Assembly: GCA_020845895.1 (NCBI GenBank)
Contig: JADLEX010000082.1
Location: forward strand, 1 to 59,005
Direction: 5' to 3'
Source of the DNA: Deltaproteobacteria bacterium
Lineage (GTDB): Bacteria; Lernaellota; Lernaellaia; JACKCT01
DNA length: 59,005 bases
A program made the translations under genes and the position numbers. Each line of letters begins with the position of its first letter. Position 1 is the first letter of the stretch. The notes beneath the pieces were generated by a model. The model made no database searches and was not told the DNA's origin. It saw only the letters and a list, made by a program, of their open reading frames with translations. Positions 9,507-17,588 of the stretch are shown in pieces.

Positions 9507-9541
9507 GGTTTGCGCCGCCGGTGCACCCCGGGGCGCAAACC
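9507..9541 (-). terminator. Hairpin terminator downstream of the alkB operon
   Basis: Perfect 10-bp stem GGTTTGCGCC / GGCGCAAACC with a 15-nt loop. On the minus strand it is followed by TGTTTTC. It lies 24 bp after the alkB stop codon, as expected for the end of the TetR-to-AlkB operon. Confidence 0.65.
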
Positions 9542-9564
9542 AAAGGCCGTGAATGGTTGATTCG

Positions 9565-10662
9565 TTACGCGGCTAGCGGCTCGGCGCGGTTGCGGATCGC
9601 CTCGACCTTCGGGTCCATCACCGCGAACCACAGCGGCGGGATGAGCGCCAGCAGCACCATGCCCGCGTAGCCCGTGGGAAGCTGCGGACTCTCGTCGAAG
9701 TGCCGAAGGATCTGGTAGCGCCGGCCCGCGTAGGCGTGGTGATCGGAATGCCGCTGGAGGTGGAACAGGAAGTAGTTTGTGATCCAGTTGCTCGCGTTCC
9801 ACGAGTGCAGCGGATTCACGATCTCGTATTTGCCGTTCGCCACCTCGCGACGCTCCAGACCGTAGTGCTCCAGATAGTTCACCACCTCGAGCAGCGAGAA
9901 CGCGATGATCGACTGGCCGATGAAGAAGGCGAACGCCTTGGGGCCGAGACCAACGAGGATCGCCACCGCCAGCGCACCGGAGTAGATCGCGCCCATCAGC
10001 ACGCGGTTGTGGATGCTCCAGACGGGTTTCTTCATCCGGTTCACGCGGCGGGTCTCGATCTCCCACGCCGATTTGAACGTGCCGATCACCGTGCGCGGCC
10101 AGAAGCGGTAAAAACTCTCGCCGAGACGCGACGTGGCGGGGTCGTTCGGCGTCGCGACCTGCGCGTGATGGCCGTACACATGTTCGATGCCCTAGTGCAT
10201 GTAGCACACGGTCCACAGCATCATGTTGCCCAGACGCCGTTCGAACTTCACGTCGCGATGCACCAGCTCGTGCGCGACGTTGATGCCCATCGCTCCGCCG
10301 CACACGCCCACGGAAAAGAGCAGTCCGATGGATTCGAGCACCGTCAGATCCGCAAAGGTGATCGCCCACAGGCCGAAACCCACCACGAAGACCTGCGTCG
10401 GCGCGCACGCCCACGTGATCCAGCGAAAGGGTCGACTGTCGACGAGCGCCTTCTCGTCCTCGGGCGACGGGTTGTTTTTGTCGATCCCCAGAATCAGATC
10501 GAGGATCGGGATGATCCCGAACACCCAGATGATCGTCGAAAACGACGACCATCCGCCCAGGTGGAAGCCGACGAACACCGTCGTCGGCAACAGGACAATG
10601 AGGGTGAACGGCCAGAAACTCACCTTGCGTCCCGTGTACTGCGTTGCGAACTCCATCGCCAT
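9565..10662 (-). pseudogene. alkB: alkB alkane 1-monooxygenase interrupted by an in-frame TAG
   Basis: A membrane di-iron alkane hydroxylase (about 365 codons), with AAGGAG about 8 bases before the start. All histidine boxes are present: HELVHR, IEHVYGHH, NYLEHYG and LQRHSDHHA, plus several hydrophobic segments. The only defect is a TAG at 10192-10194, between CYMH and GIEHVYGHH, at a position usually Phe or Tyr. One base change from a Tyr codon explains it; flanking frame and residues are otherwise intact. This splits the protein after box 1, so without readthrough it is inactive. It is the last gene of a minus-strand operon with acyl-chain oxidation genes. The options are a recent nonsense mutation, a base-call error, or stop-codon readthrough. 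Confidence 0.85.
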
Positions 10663-10689
10663 GCGCTGTCTCCTTCTTCCCCGTTCGAA

Positions 10690-12120
10690 TTACGCACCGA
10701 TCATGTTGCCGCCGCACACCCGCAGAACACCGCCCGTGATGCCATAGGCACCCGGAGTCGCCAAAAACGTGATCGCATCGGCCACGTCGCGCGGCAACCC
10801 GCCCTGCGACAGGTTGGCGATACGCCGCCCGATTTCGCGCGTCATCGTCGGAATCGCCGCCGTCATTCGGGTTTCGATGAAGCCCGGCGCCACCGCGTTG
10901 ATCGTGATGCCGCGCGGTGCGAGCTTCGACGCCTGAAAACGCACGTAGCCGATCACGCCCGCCTTCGCGGCGGAGTAGTTCGTCTGGCCGAAATTCCCCG
11001 CGATGCCCGCGATCGACGACAGGCACACCACGCGTCCGCCCTCTCGCAGCAGCGGCTTCGGCCCCTTCGCGAGCGCGCCCGTGATGGCGATCGCCGCGCC
11101 GAGGCTCACGTTCACGGTCAGGTCCCACGCCTCGCGCTTCATGTTGCGCAGCGTCTTGTCGCGCGTCACGCCCGCGTTGTTCACCAATATGTCCACGCCG
11201 CCGAACTGCGCGCGAAGCCGGTCGGCGATCTGCGCGGGCGCATCGGCCGAGGTCACGTCGCACGCCATCGCGGTCCCGTTCACCGAACGCGCCGTCTCCT
11301 CCGACGCCGCGAGGTCGTCGGGGCGGTCCAGCACGATCACGTGCGCACCTTCCGCTGCGAGCGCGCGCGCCGTCGCCTGCCCGATGCCGCGCGCCGCGCC
11401 GGTCACGAGCGCCACCTTGCCGTCGAGCGCCTGCACGAACGTGGGCGAGGCGACGGGCTTCGCGGCGAGCTTCGACACATGAATCGGCTGCCCGGTGACA
11501 TACGCGCCGTGATCGCCGAGCACGTACCGCAGCGGGCCTTCGAGGCGGTCCTCCGCGCCCGGTTCGACCGTCACCAGATTCGCCGTCGATCCGCGCCGCC
11601 CGATTTCCTTGGACATCGCGCGCACAAAGCCGTCGAGCGCACGCGATGCCGCGGCGGCCTCGGCGTTTTTCGCCGCGCCTTCCGGACGTCCGACCACGAC
11701 GACGCGCGCGCACGAACCGATGCGCGAGGCAAACGTGTGAAAAAACCCGTACACCTTCGCGAGATCATCCGTGCCCGCGACGCCCGACGCGTCATAGACC
11801 AGCGCGTCCGCGCCGAACTCCGACGGCACGTTATCGGGGGCGATCGGCGCGGTAGCGACACCCGCCTTCTCGAAAGACTTCGAGTCGCCCGAGGGCGCAT
11901 ACACCGTCGCGCCGGCGCGACCGAGCATCTGCGCGATCGCGTCGGCGACCGCGCCGCCCTTCACGAACCCCGCGATGACGCGGCGGCCTTCGAGCGGACG
12001 CGCCGACCATCCGCCGCTCGCGCGACGTAGTTTGGGCGGCAATGGAATCGGCAGGCCCAGCGTGCCGACGAGTTTGCGAAATTGCGGATTCCACGTCAGT
12101 TGATTCAGGACATCGCCCAT
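10690..12120 (-). CDS. Two-domain 3-oxoacyl-(acyl-carrier-protein) reductase (high-molecular-weight FabG)
   Basis: A 476-residue NAD(P)H-dependent short-chain dehydrogenase. ATG is preceded by GGGGGA. An N-terminal Rossmann-like domain (about 1-205) has lost the glycine motif; the C-terminal domain (about 225-470) is a full SDR unit with VTGAARGIGQATA near 237, NNAG, the active-site Ser in LSSIAGIAGN, and YSAAK with Tyr near 381 and Lys near 385. Length and architecture match the mycobacterial FabG4 group (about 454 residues), which reduces long-chain 3-oxoacyl-CoA. Gaps of 16 and 27 bp to its neighbours put it in one operon with the MaoC hydratase and AlkB, so it probably acts on CoA thioesters in a beta-oxidation-like route. 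Confidence 0.9.
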   Translation of the reverse strand: MGDVLNQLTWNPQFRKLVGTLGLPIPLPPKLRRASGGWSARPLEGRRVIAGFVKGGAVADAIAQMLGRAGATVYAPSGDSKSFEKAGVATAPIAPDNVPSEFGADALVYDASGVAGTDDLAKVYGFFHTFASRIGSCARVVVVGRPEGAAKNAEAAAASRALDGFVRAMSKEIGRRGSTANLVTVEPGAEDRLEGPLRYVLGDHGAYVTGQPIHVSKLAAKPVASPTFVQALDGKVALVTGAARGIGQATARALAAEGAHVIVLDRPDDLAASEETARSVNGTAMACDVTSADAPAQIADRLRAQFGGVDILVNNAGVTRDKTLRNMKREAWDLTVNVSLGAAIAITGALAKGPKPLLREGGRVVCLSSIAGIAGNFGQTNYSAAKAGVIGYVRFQASKLAPRGITINAVAPGFIETRMTAAIPTMTREIGRRIANLSQGGLPRDVADAITFLATPGAYGITGGVLRVCGGNMIGA

Positions 12121-12136
12121 GACAAATCCCCCATTT

Positions 12137-13036
12137 TCATCGCGCGCGAAGCGCGTAAGTCCCCGACATATTGAGCAAGCCGCCGCGCGCGGCGCCGACA
12201 TACACGCCGTTCGCATCGTCCACGAAGATTCCGACAGCGCCCGGCAGTACGATGGGCCGCGTGAAGCGCGCTTCGATCTCGCGAATCGCGAACGGATCGC
12301 CGCCACCCGGCCCCCACACGAGCGCTTCGAACGTCCGCGCGAAGGTGGCGAACCCGTGCAGGATCACGTTCTTGAACCCCGCCGCCTTCGCGTAGGGACC
12401 GAACCAGTGCAGCGGGTTGAAATCGCCCGTGAGCACCGCGAAGTCGAACCCCGCGCCCGGCCCGATGCGGCGGAACGCGATTTCGCGCGCATCCGCCGGC
12501 ACAAGCGGTTGCTCTTTCTTCTCGCCGCGCCCGCGCGATGCCAGCGGCACGAACGCGCGGATCTCGCAGTCGAGCGCGTCGGGATTCGCGTCGGTGCCGG
12601 TGATGACGCGCTGGCGGAAAATCGCGCGCGTGCCGTCGTCGTCCACGTGTTCGAGCCACGCGCGGATGCGCAGACGCTCGCCGATCGGGATCGGCGCGTT
12701 CACCGTCATGCGACAACCCGCGTTGAGCACCTTCGACATGGGGTAGGTGAGCCCGTCGAGCGTGCGCGCGGCGAAGGGTACGGCCCACTGCGGGAACATG
12801 TGCGGCGGCAATCGATCGCCGTACGCCTCCGGCGATCCCCCGACGTTACGGATGAACGCGCGCGCCAGATCGACCGGGCGCGGTGCGATGGTCGCCTCGA
12901 TCACACGCCCCGGCGTGACCGGCGGCGTGGGCACCATGCGCGGCCCGAAACTCTGGCGCGCCGACGCCACCGCCACACGCCCCAACGTGGCCAGCACGGG
13001 ACCCTGATAACGCACGAATCCGGCGGGAACGGTCAT
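12137..13036 (-). CDS. MaoC-like (R)-specific enoyl-CoA hydratase
   Basis: A 299-residue double-hotdog protein. The C-terminal half carries the hydratase-2 signature around LTGDFNPLHWFGPYAKAAGF (about 203-222), with Asp and His as the catalytic pair, followed by ILHGFATF. The N-terminal half is a degenerate hotdog, as in the mycobacterial HtdX/HtdY type. It should hydrate trans-2-enoyl-CoA to (R)-3-hydroxyacyl-CoA, the substrate stereochemistry expected by FabG-type reductases. It begins 10 bp after the acyl-CoA dehydrogenase stop and ends 16 bp before fabG, so translation is probably coupled. The start chosen keeps the conserved opening MTVPAGFVRYQGP; longer forms would overlap the upstream gene. 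Confidence 0.87.
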   Translation of the reverse strand: MTVPAGFVRYQGPVLATLGRVAVASARQSFGPRMVPTPPVTPGRVIEATIAPRPVDLARAFIRNVGGSPEAYGDRLPPHMFPQWAVPFAARTLDGLTYPMSKVLNAGCRMTVNAPIPIGERLRIRAWLEHVDDDGTRAIFRQRVITGTDANPDALDCEIRAFVPLASRGRGEKKEQPLVPADAREIAFRRIGPGAGFDFAVLTGDFNPLHWFGPYAKAAGFKNVILHGFATFARTFEALVWGPGGGDPFAIREIEARFTRPIVLPGAVGIFVDDANGVYVGAARGGLLNMSGTYALRAR

Positions 13037-13046
13037 GACAAGCCCC

Positions 13047-14969
13047 TTACGCGCGCGCCGCATCGGCGTCGCCCTGCCCCGCGAGTTCCTGCAGGATGCG
13101 CGGCGAGCCGTTCGTGATGAGTTGATAGTGATGCCGAACGCGCAGGTCGGCGCGTTCGGTGTACCGATCGGCAAGCTCGCGCCGCTCGGGGAATTTTCGC
13201 GCCTGCTTCCACAACACCCGCGAGATCGCCGCATCGGCCAGAATCCGCGTCAGGTTTTCGGCGTGCAGCATGGCGTAAGCGAAGTCGCGCTTGGGATTCC
13301 AGTTCTTGAAAAACTCGCTCGTCCAAGTGCTCATCGGTTTCTTCGCGACCGACTTCATCTTGTCCGTGGCGACTTTTTGCATGAGGTGCTGCGTCGCCCG
13401 GTAAGCGGTGGATTCGATGCGCGCAACGCGACGCTCGATCGGGTCCGTCGCCGAGACCGACAGCCAGCGCGCCTGCGCCGCGCGGCGCACGAACTCCTGG
13501 GGATTCTTCATCACGCCCATCAGCGTGTCCTTCATCGCCATCAGCGACTGGATTTGGCTCGTGCCCTCGTAAATGGGCATGACAAGCGCGTCGCGCATGA
13601 GCTTCTCGACGCCGGTCTCGCGGATGTAGCCCGAACCGCCGTGGATCTGCATCGCGCGGCGCGCCATCTCGACCGCCTTCTCGCTCGCCAGGTATTTGAG
13701 CAGCGGTGTCGCCTGTCGCGAGACGGCGGCGTAGTGATCGGCCATCTTCGCGTCCTGGCGCGAAGCCACCGAGTCGGTGTCGTGGAAATACCGCGCGCGA
13801 AGGCGCAGCTTTTGCGCCATTTCTTCGTGCCACGCGCAGTGAATCGCCAGCGCGCGCAGGCCCTGCAGGTCGGTGCGCATCTCGTCGAGGTAATCGGCGA
13901 TCAATTCGTGGCGACCGATGGGCTTGCCCATGCTGACGCGCTCTTCGGCATACGCCTTCGCCGCGCGATACGCGGCCTCGCACAGGCCGATCGACTCGAA
14001 TCCCACGCCCACGCGCGCGTTGTTCATGAGCAGCAGCATCAACTTGAAGCCCTCGCCCCGCTGCCCGATGAGCTGCGCCGGCGTGTCCTCGAACGCGATC
14101 GTCGTCGTGGCCGAGCCGTGATGGCCCATCTTTTCCTCGATGCCGACGAACTCGGCGAATCGCGTGCGCGTGCCGTCGGCCTGATCCTCGAACGCCGGCA
14201 CGAGAAAGAGCGACAATCCCGCGAGGCCCGCGAAGGAATCGTTCGGGTCTTTCGCGTCCTCGGTCCGTGCGATGACCACGTGGTACTTCGCGTGGCCCGA
14301 CGTGATGAAAATCTTCTGGCCGGTCACGCGCCAAACGCCGTTTTCGTCCTGGCGCGCACGGGCCTTGAGCCGCGCCATGTCCGATCCCGCGTCGGGTTCG
14401 GTGATGTCCATCGAGCCCCACGCCTCGCCCGAAATGATCTCGCGGATCTCGCGCTCGAAGCGGGTCTTGGCGATCCGCCACTCGGCACGGTTCACCTCGG
14501 TCGTCCCCTCGTGAACCGAGTACATCAACAGCGCCATGGCGATGCCGCCATGGAAGCTGTGGTGCGCCATCACCGAGACGTCGGCGCGTCCCATCACTTC
14601 GCTGTTCAGAAAATAGACGAGCAGCGGCACGTTCGACCCGCCCAATTCGCGCGGCACGCACAGGCCGTGAAGTTCCAGCCCCTTGATTTGATCGAAGATG
14701 CCCTGAAGGAGCGGCGGAAAGCTGACGTGGCCGTCCTTGAAGAGCACGCCGTCGCGGTCGATTTCGAGCGCGTGCGGCGCGATCTGCTCGGCCGAGAACT
14801 CGCCGACGAGCTGCAAAATGCCCTTGTAGAAGTCGACCGCCTCATCGACGTTGCGAAAGCCGTCCGGCGAGCGCCAGTTGTATTCCGTGATCTCGACGAG
14901 CGGCGCCCAGTCGATGCCCTTGTCCACGTAAAACCGGATATCGTCGTTGTCCTCGAAAAAGTTCGCCAT
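13047..14969 (-). CDS. Long acyl-CoA dehydrogenase (about 640 residues, FadE5-like size)
   Basis: An FAD-dependent acyl-CoA dehydrogenase that makes trans-2-enoyl-CoA. It has the mid-beta domain FAD signature (ITEPDAGSDMARL) and the C-terminal IYEGTSQIQ, whose Glu is the usual catalytic base. At 640 residues it is far longer than the usual 380-400; the extra length is a long N-terminus and a C-terminal helical domain of about 120 residues, as in FadE5-type enzymes for broad chain lengths. AGGGGAG precedes the ATG. It is the first metabolic gene after tetR (12-bp gap). The set dehydrogenase, MaoC hydratase and FabG4-like reductase recalls the fadE5-htdX-fabG4 locus of mycobacteria, but no thiolase is present here. 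Confidence 0.9.
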   Translation of the reverse strand: MANFFEDNDDIRFYVDKGIDWAPLVEITEYNWRSPDGFRNVDEAVDFYKGILQLVGEFSAEQIAPHALEIDRDGVLFKDGHVSFPPLLQGIFDQIKGLELHGLCVPRELGGSNVPLLVYFLNSEVMGRADVSVMAHHSFHGGIAMALLMYSVHEGTTEVNRAEWRIAKTRFEREIREIISGEAWGSMDITEPDAGSDMARLKARARQDENGVWRVTGQKIFITSGHAKYHVVIARTEDAKDPNDSFAGLAGLSLFLVPAFEDQADGTRTRFAEFVGIEEKMGHHGSATTTIAFEDTPAQLIGQRGEGFKLMLLLMNNARVGVGFESIGLCEAAYRAAKAYAEERVSMGKPIGRHELIADYLDEMRTDLQGLRALAIHCAWHEEMAQKLRLRARYFHDTDSVASRQDAKMADHYAAVSRQATPLLKYLASEKAVEMARRAMQIHGGSGYIRETGVEKLMRDALVMPIYEGTSQIQSLMAMKDTLMGVMKNPQEFVRRAAQARWLSVSATDPIERRVARIESTAYRATQHLMQKVATDKMKSVAKKPMSTWTSEFFKNWNPKRDFAYAMLHAENLTRILADAAISRVLWKQARKFPERRELADRYTERADLRVRHHYQLITNGSPRILQELAGQGDADAARA

Positions 14970-14981
14970 GGTCGTCTCCCC

Positions 14982-15638
14982 TTACGTTCGCTCGGGGTTC
15001 GCAAAGAATCCCCGGCGTGCGATGCGAATCATCTCCCGTAACTGCCGATCCATCGGGTCCACGTCGTCGTCGTCGCTCGGCACGAGCTGCGTGAGCACAT
15101 CCGACGACGCGATATTCGAGATCACCATGCCCACGATCTGCGACACGAACGCCGGCACGTCGAGTTGCGAATCCACCGTGCCCTCCTGCTGGCCGCGCCG
15201 CATCGTGTCCACCACGAGCCCAATCCACGGATGCAGGTGGTCGCGGAACATCGCGAGCAGCGAAGCCGGCCGGTCGAGCAGCTCGCGCACGAGCAGCCGC
15301 GCCCGGGCCGAGTCCTCGCGGAAAAAATCGATGACCGCGAAAATCGCCGCATCGAATCCCTCCTGCCCGGTCGTCGCCGCCTGCAGGATGCGCGGGACGA
15401 CGTCCTTCCAGCGCGTGATAAGCGCTTCAAGCACGGCCACGCGGATCGCGTCTTTCGACGGGAAGTGATGTAGCACCGACGGTTTGCGGATTCCGACCGC
15501 GTCCGCGATGTCCTGAAGCGATGTGCCGTCGAAGCCGGCCGCCGCGAAAAGACGCGTCGCGGCCGCCAGAATCTGGTCGCGCATGTCGTGGTGTTCGTGC
15601 GCGCCGTTCGCGAGCGCAGGTTCAAATTCGGTCGCCAT
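14982..15638 (-). CDS. TetR-family transcriptional repressor of the acyl/alkane operon
   Basis: A 218-residue regulator. Residues 18-65 form the TetR helix-turn-helix: RDQILAAATRLFAAAGFDG, then TSLQDIADAVGIRKPSVLHHF. The rest is the all-helical ligand-binding and dimerisation domain. It is the first gene of the operon and lies directly downstream of a promoter carrying three phased copies of a CKACC-N4-GGTMG palindrome, one of them between the -35 and -10 boxes. This is the standard layout for autorepression. The likely effector is a long-chain acyl-CoA or a related lipid, judged from the genes it would control; the ligand is not visible in the sequence. Confidence 0.92.
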   Translation of the reverse strand: MATEFEPALANGAHEHHDMRDQILAAATRLFAAAGFDGTSLQDIADAVGIRKPSVLHHFPSKDAIRVAVLEALITRWKDVVPRILQAATTGQEGFDAAIFAVIDFFREDSARARLLVRELLDRPASLLAMFRDHLHPWIGLVVDTMRRGQQEGTVDSQLDVPAFVSQIVGMVISNIASSDVLTQLVPSDDDDVDPMDRQLREMIRIARRGFFANPERT

Positions 15639-15662
15639 GCCCGATTATTCTCCGAAATTCCC

Positions 15663-15720
15663 CGACCGTTTGGTCGTCGTTCATCTACCGATTGGTCGTT
15701 TATAGACTACCAGATGGTAG
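15663..15720. promoter_or_regulatory. Three phased TetR operators
   Basis: Three 14-bp dyads start exactly 22 bp apart: CGACCGTTTGGTCG (15663), CTACCGATTGGTCG (15685) and CTACCAGATGGTAG (15707). The first and third are perfect palindromes; consensus CKACC-N4-GGTMG. A 22-bp period is about two helical turns, so three dimers would bind the same DNA face. They lie 25-82 bp before the tetR start codon. Confidence 0.75.
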
Positions 15721-15727
15721 ACGGCAA
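15699..15727 (-). promoter_or_regulatory. Sigma70-type promoter of the tetR-alkB operon
   Basis: Minus strand: -35 TTGCCG (15722-15727), 17-bp spacer, -10 TATAAA (15699-15704). The spacer holds the third operator and the second lies just past the -10, so repressor binding would block RNA polymerase. Confidence 0.6.
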
Positions 15728-15775
15728 GGGAAATTCGCGCTTTTGGTAGGCGGATTACCGGACCGGACCGGTGGT

Positions 15776-17478
15776 TCAGGATTTGCCGGCTTTTTCGAAC
15801 ACGATCGCGATCGGCGCGAAGGCGTTTTGCAGTTCGGTCGGCGCACCGCGTCGAATCCAGAACGCGACGGCGGGCTCGAACCCGATCAATCTGCCCGGCC
15901 GATAGTGCGCCACGAACGCCTCATTGGTGAAAAACGCGTAGTAGTTTTTCACGTTCGCCAAGCGATCCTCGATGAACTTGCGCTGTCGTTCAGCCCAGAA
16001 TCCGTTCTTTTTCGGCGCGAATTCCTGGCGGAGCCGCTCGACCATGTCCTCGGGTACCGTGATCGTGTCGGTGTCTTCGAGCAACGGCCCCAAATAAATC
16101 AGATCGGGTTGCAGTTCAGAGATCCGCGCGAGGTCCATCTTCTCGTGGCCGGGGAATCCCTTGCCCAGCTCCACGGGCCGATGCGCGACGACGGGATCGG
16201 CGAGCCCGTGCGAGTCGTACGCGCGCAGGCCGCTCTCGTACGGTAGCGCGCCCGCGGGCATGAGATAGAGGAACGTGCCCGGCGGCACCGCGCCGCGCAG
16301 GGCGATTCCGACCTGCTGCCACAGCCCGGTCGTTTCGCGGTGACGCAGCACCGCCGTCACCGCGCTCGCGGCGGTGACACACGTCGCGATGGCGAGCAGC
16401 ACGGCCGCGCGGGCGCGGTAGCCGACGAGCCCTTGCGGCGATCGCCCGGCGCGCCGCGTGACGAGTTCGCCCCACAAGCCCTCGGCGAGCCACGCGACCA
16501 CCGGCAGCACCGGTACGAAGAATCGGTGATACGGGAAGTAGTCGCCACCCACGTACGTGTTGTACGCGGCGTACGCGCCGATCCACGCACTGCGAGCGCG
16601 ACGCGGGTGCGAATGCGCGACGTCCGCAGCCCGACCCGCGCGGCGACCATCACCGTCGCGAGCGCAAGCCAATTCAGAATGAGCCACAGGCCGACGTATC
16701 CCAGACCGCGCAGCCACAGATCCGCGCCACCACCGTCCACCTTGGCGTAGTACGCGTTGGGAAACGGATAGCCGTAAAAAGACCATCGCCACGCGAGCAC
16801 GGGGCCGAATACGCCCGCGAAGACGAGCGACAGTTTGAGGGTGGATGTCCACCGCTCGCGGCCGGTTTCGATCGCAAAGAGCAGCGCCGCCGCAAGACCC
16901 GCGAACGCGACGGCTTCCATGCGCACGCACGCCGCGATCCCCAGCGCGACACCCGTCCACGCGGGCGAGATGCCCCGCTCCGCGCGCAGCACCAGGGCGG
17001 CGAATCCCGCGAACATGAACGCCGAAAAGAACAGCGTCTCCATGCCCGAGCTCAGGTAGAACCACACGGCGGGCTGCGTGACGAGGATGACCCCGGCGAG
17101 GCTGATGGGGATGCGCGAGGGTGCGGCGCTTTGGGCACGCGGCCATGCGAGCGCGCGCAGGGCGACGAGCATCAGCGCGATCGCGAACGTGTTGAGCGCG
17201 AACGCCGCGACCTCAGGCGTCGCGCCGATCTTCATGGCGATGCCGACGAGGAGCGCGAAGAGAAAGTTCGACGCCGACTCGACCGGTTCGCCCACGTTGT
17301 AAACGAGGCCGTGTCCGGCGGCGAAGTTCGCGGAGCATCGGAACGTGATGAAGGCGTCGTCCACGAGCCCCAGGTGCAGCCACGGCCCGACCGCCGCGAC
17401 AACAGCGACGGTCGCGACGGTGAACGCGGCAATCCGCACCGCGTCGCGCCCGGTCAGGATGGGCGATGCCGTCTGCAT
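15776..17478 (-). pseudogene. GT-C-type membrane glycosyltransferase-like gene with a frameshift
   Basis: A multi-pass membrane protein of about 567 codons. The N-terminal part has the acidic first-loop motif VDDAFITFRCSANFAAGHGL near residues 38-57, as in GT-C enzymes that use polyprenyl-phosphate sugars (AftB-like architecture). The frame shifts once near 16586-16590: upstream sequence reads to TRVALAV, downstream continues in another frame as WIGAYAAYNTYVGGDYF. Alignment with the intact paralogue at 19192-20895 (ALGLVWIAGYMAYNIYVGGDYF) places the shift precisely; loss of one G would do it. The C-terminal 250 residues form a soluble domain, with LYLMPAGALPYESGLRAYDS shared with the paralogue. 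It may be a recent pseudogene or an assembly error. It diverges from the next gene. Confidence 0.75.
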
Positions 17479-17588
17479 GTTCCGCCGAACTCCGTGGAGG
17501 CCAGAACATATCCATCCCGGCCCGACCTGTCACGCCGTCCGTTTCGCTTGTTCGCGCACCAAAACTTGCCTATCGTTCGCGGCAACCA

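Noticed and set aside
10160-10220. Pyrrolysine or selenocysteine at the alkB stop
   Set aside because: The stop is TAG, not TGA, the position is structural rather than catalytic, and no pyl genes or suppressor tRNA are in the window. A simple nonsense change or base-call error is more likely.
9700-12030. Long plus-strand frame opposite alkB and fabG
   Set aside because: Arg/His-rich translation with no domain pattern, antisense to conserved genes with ribosome binding sites.
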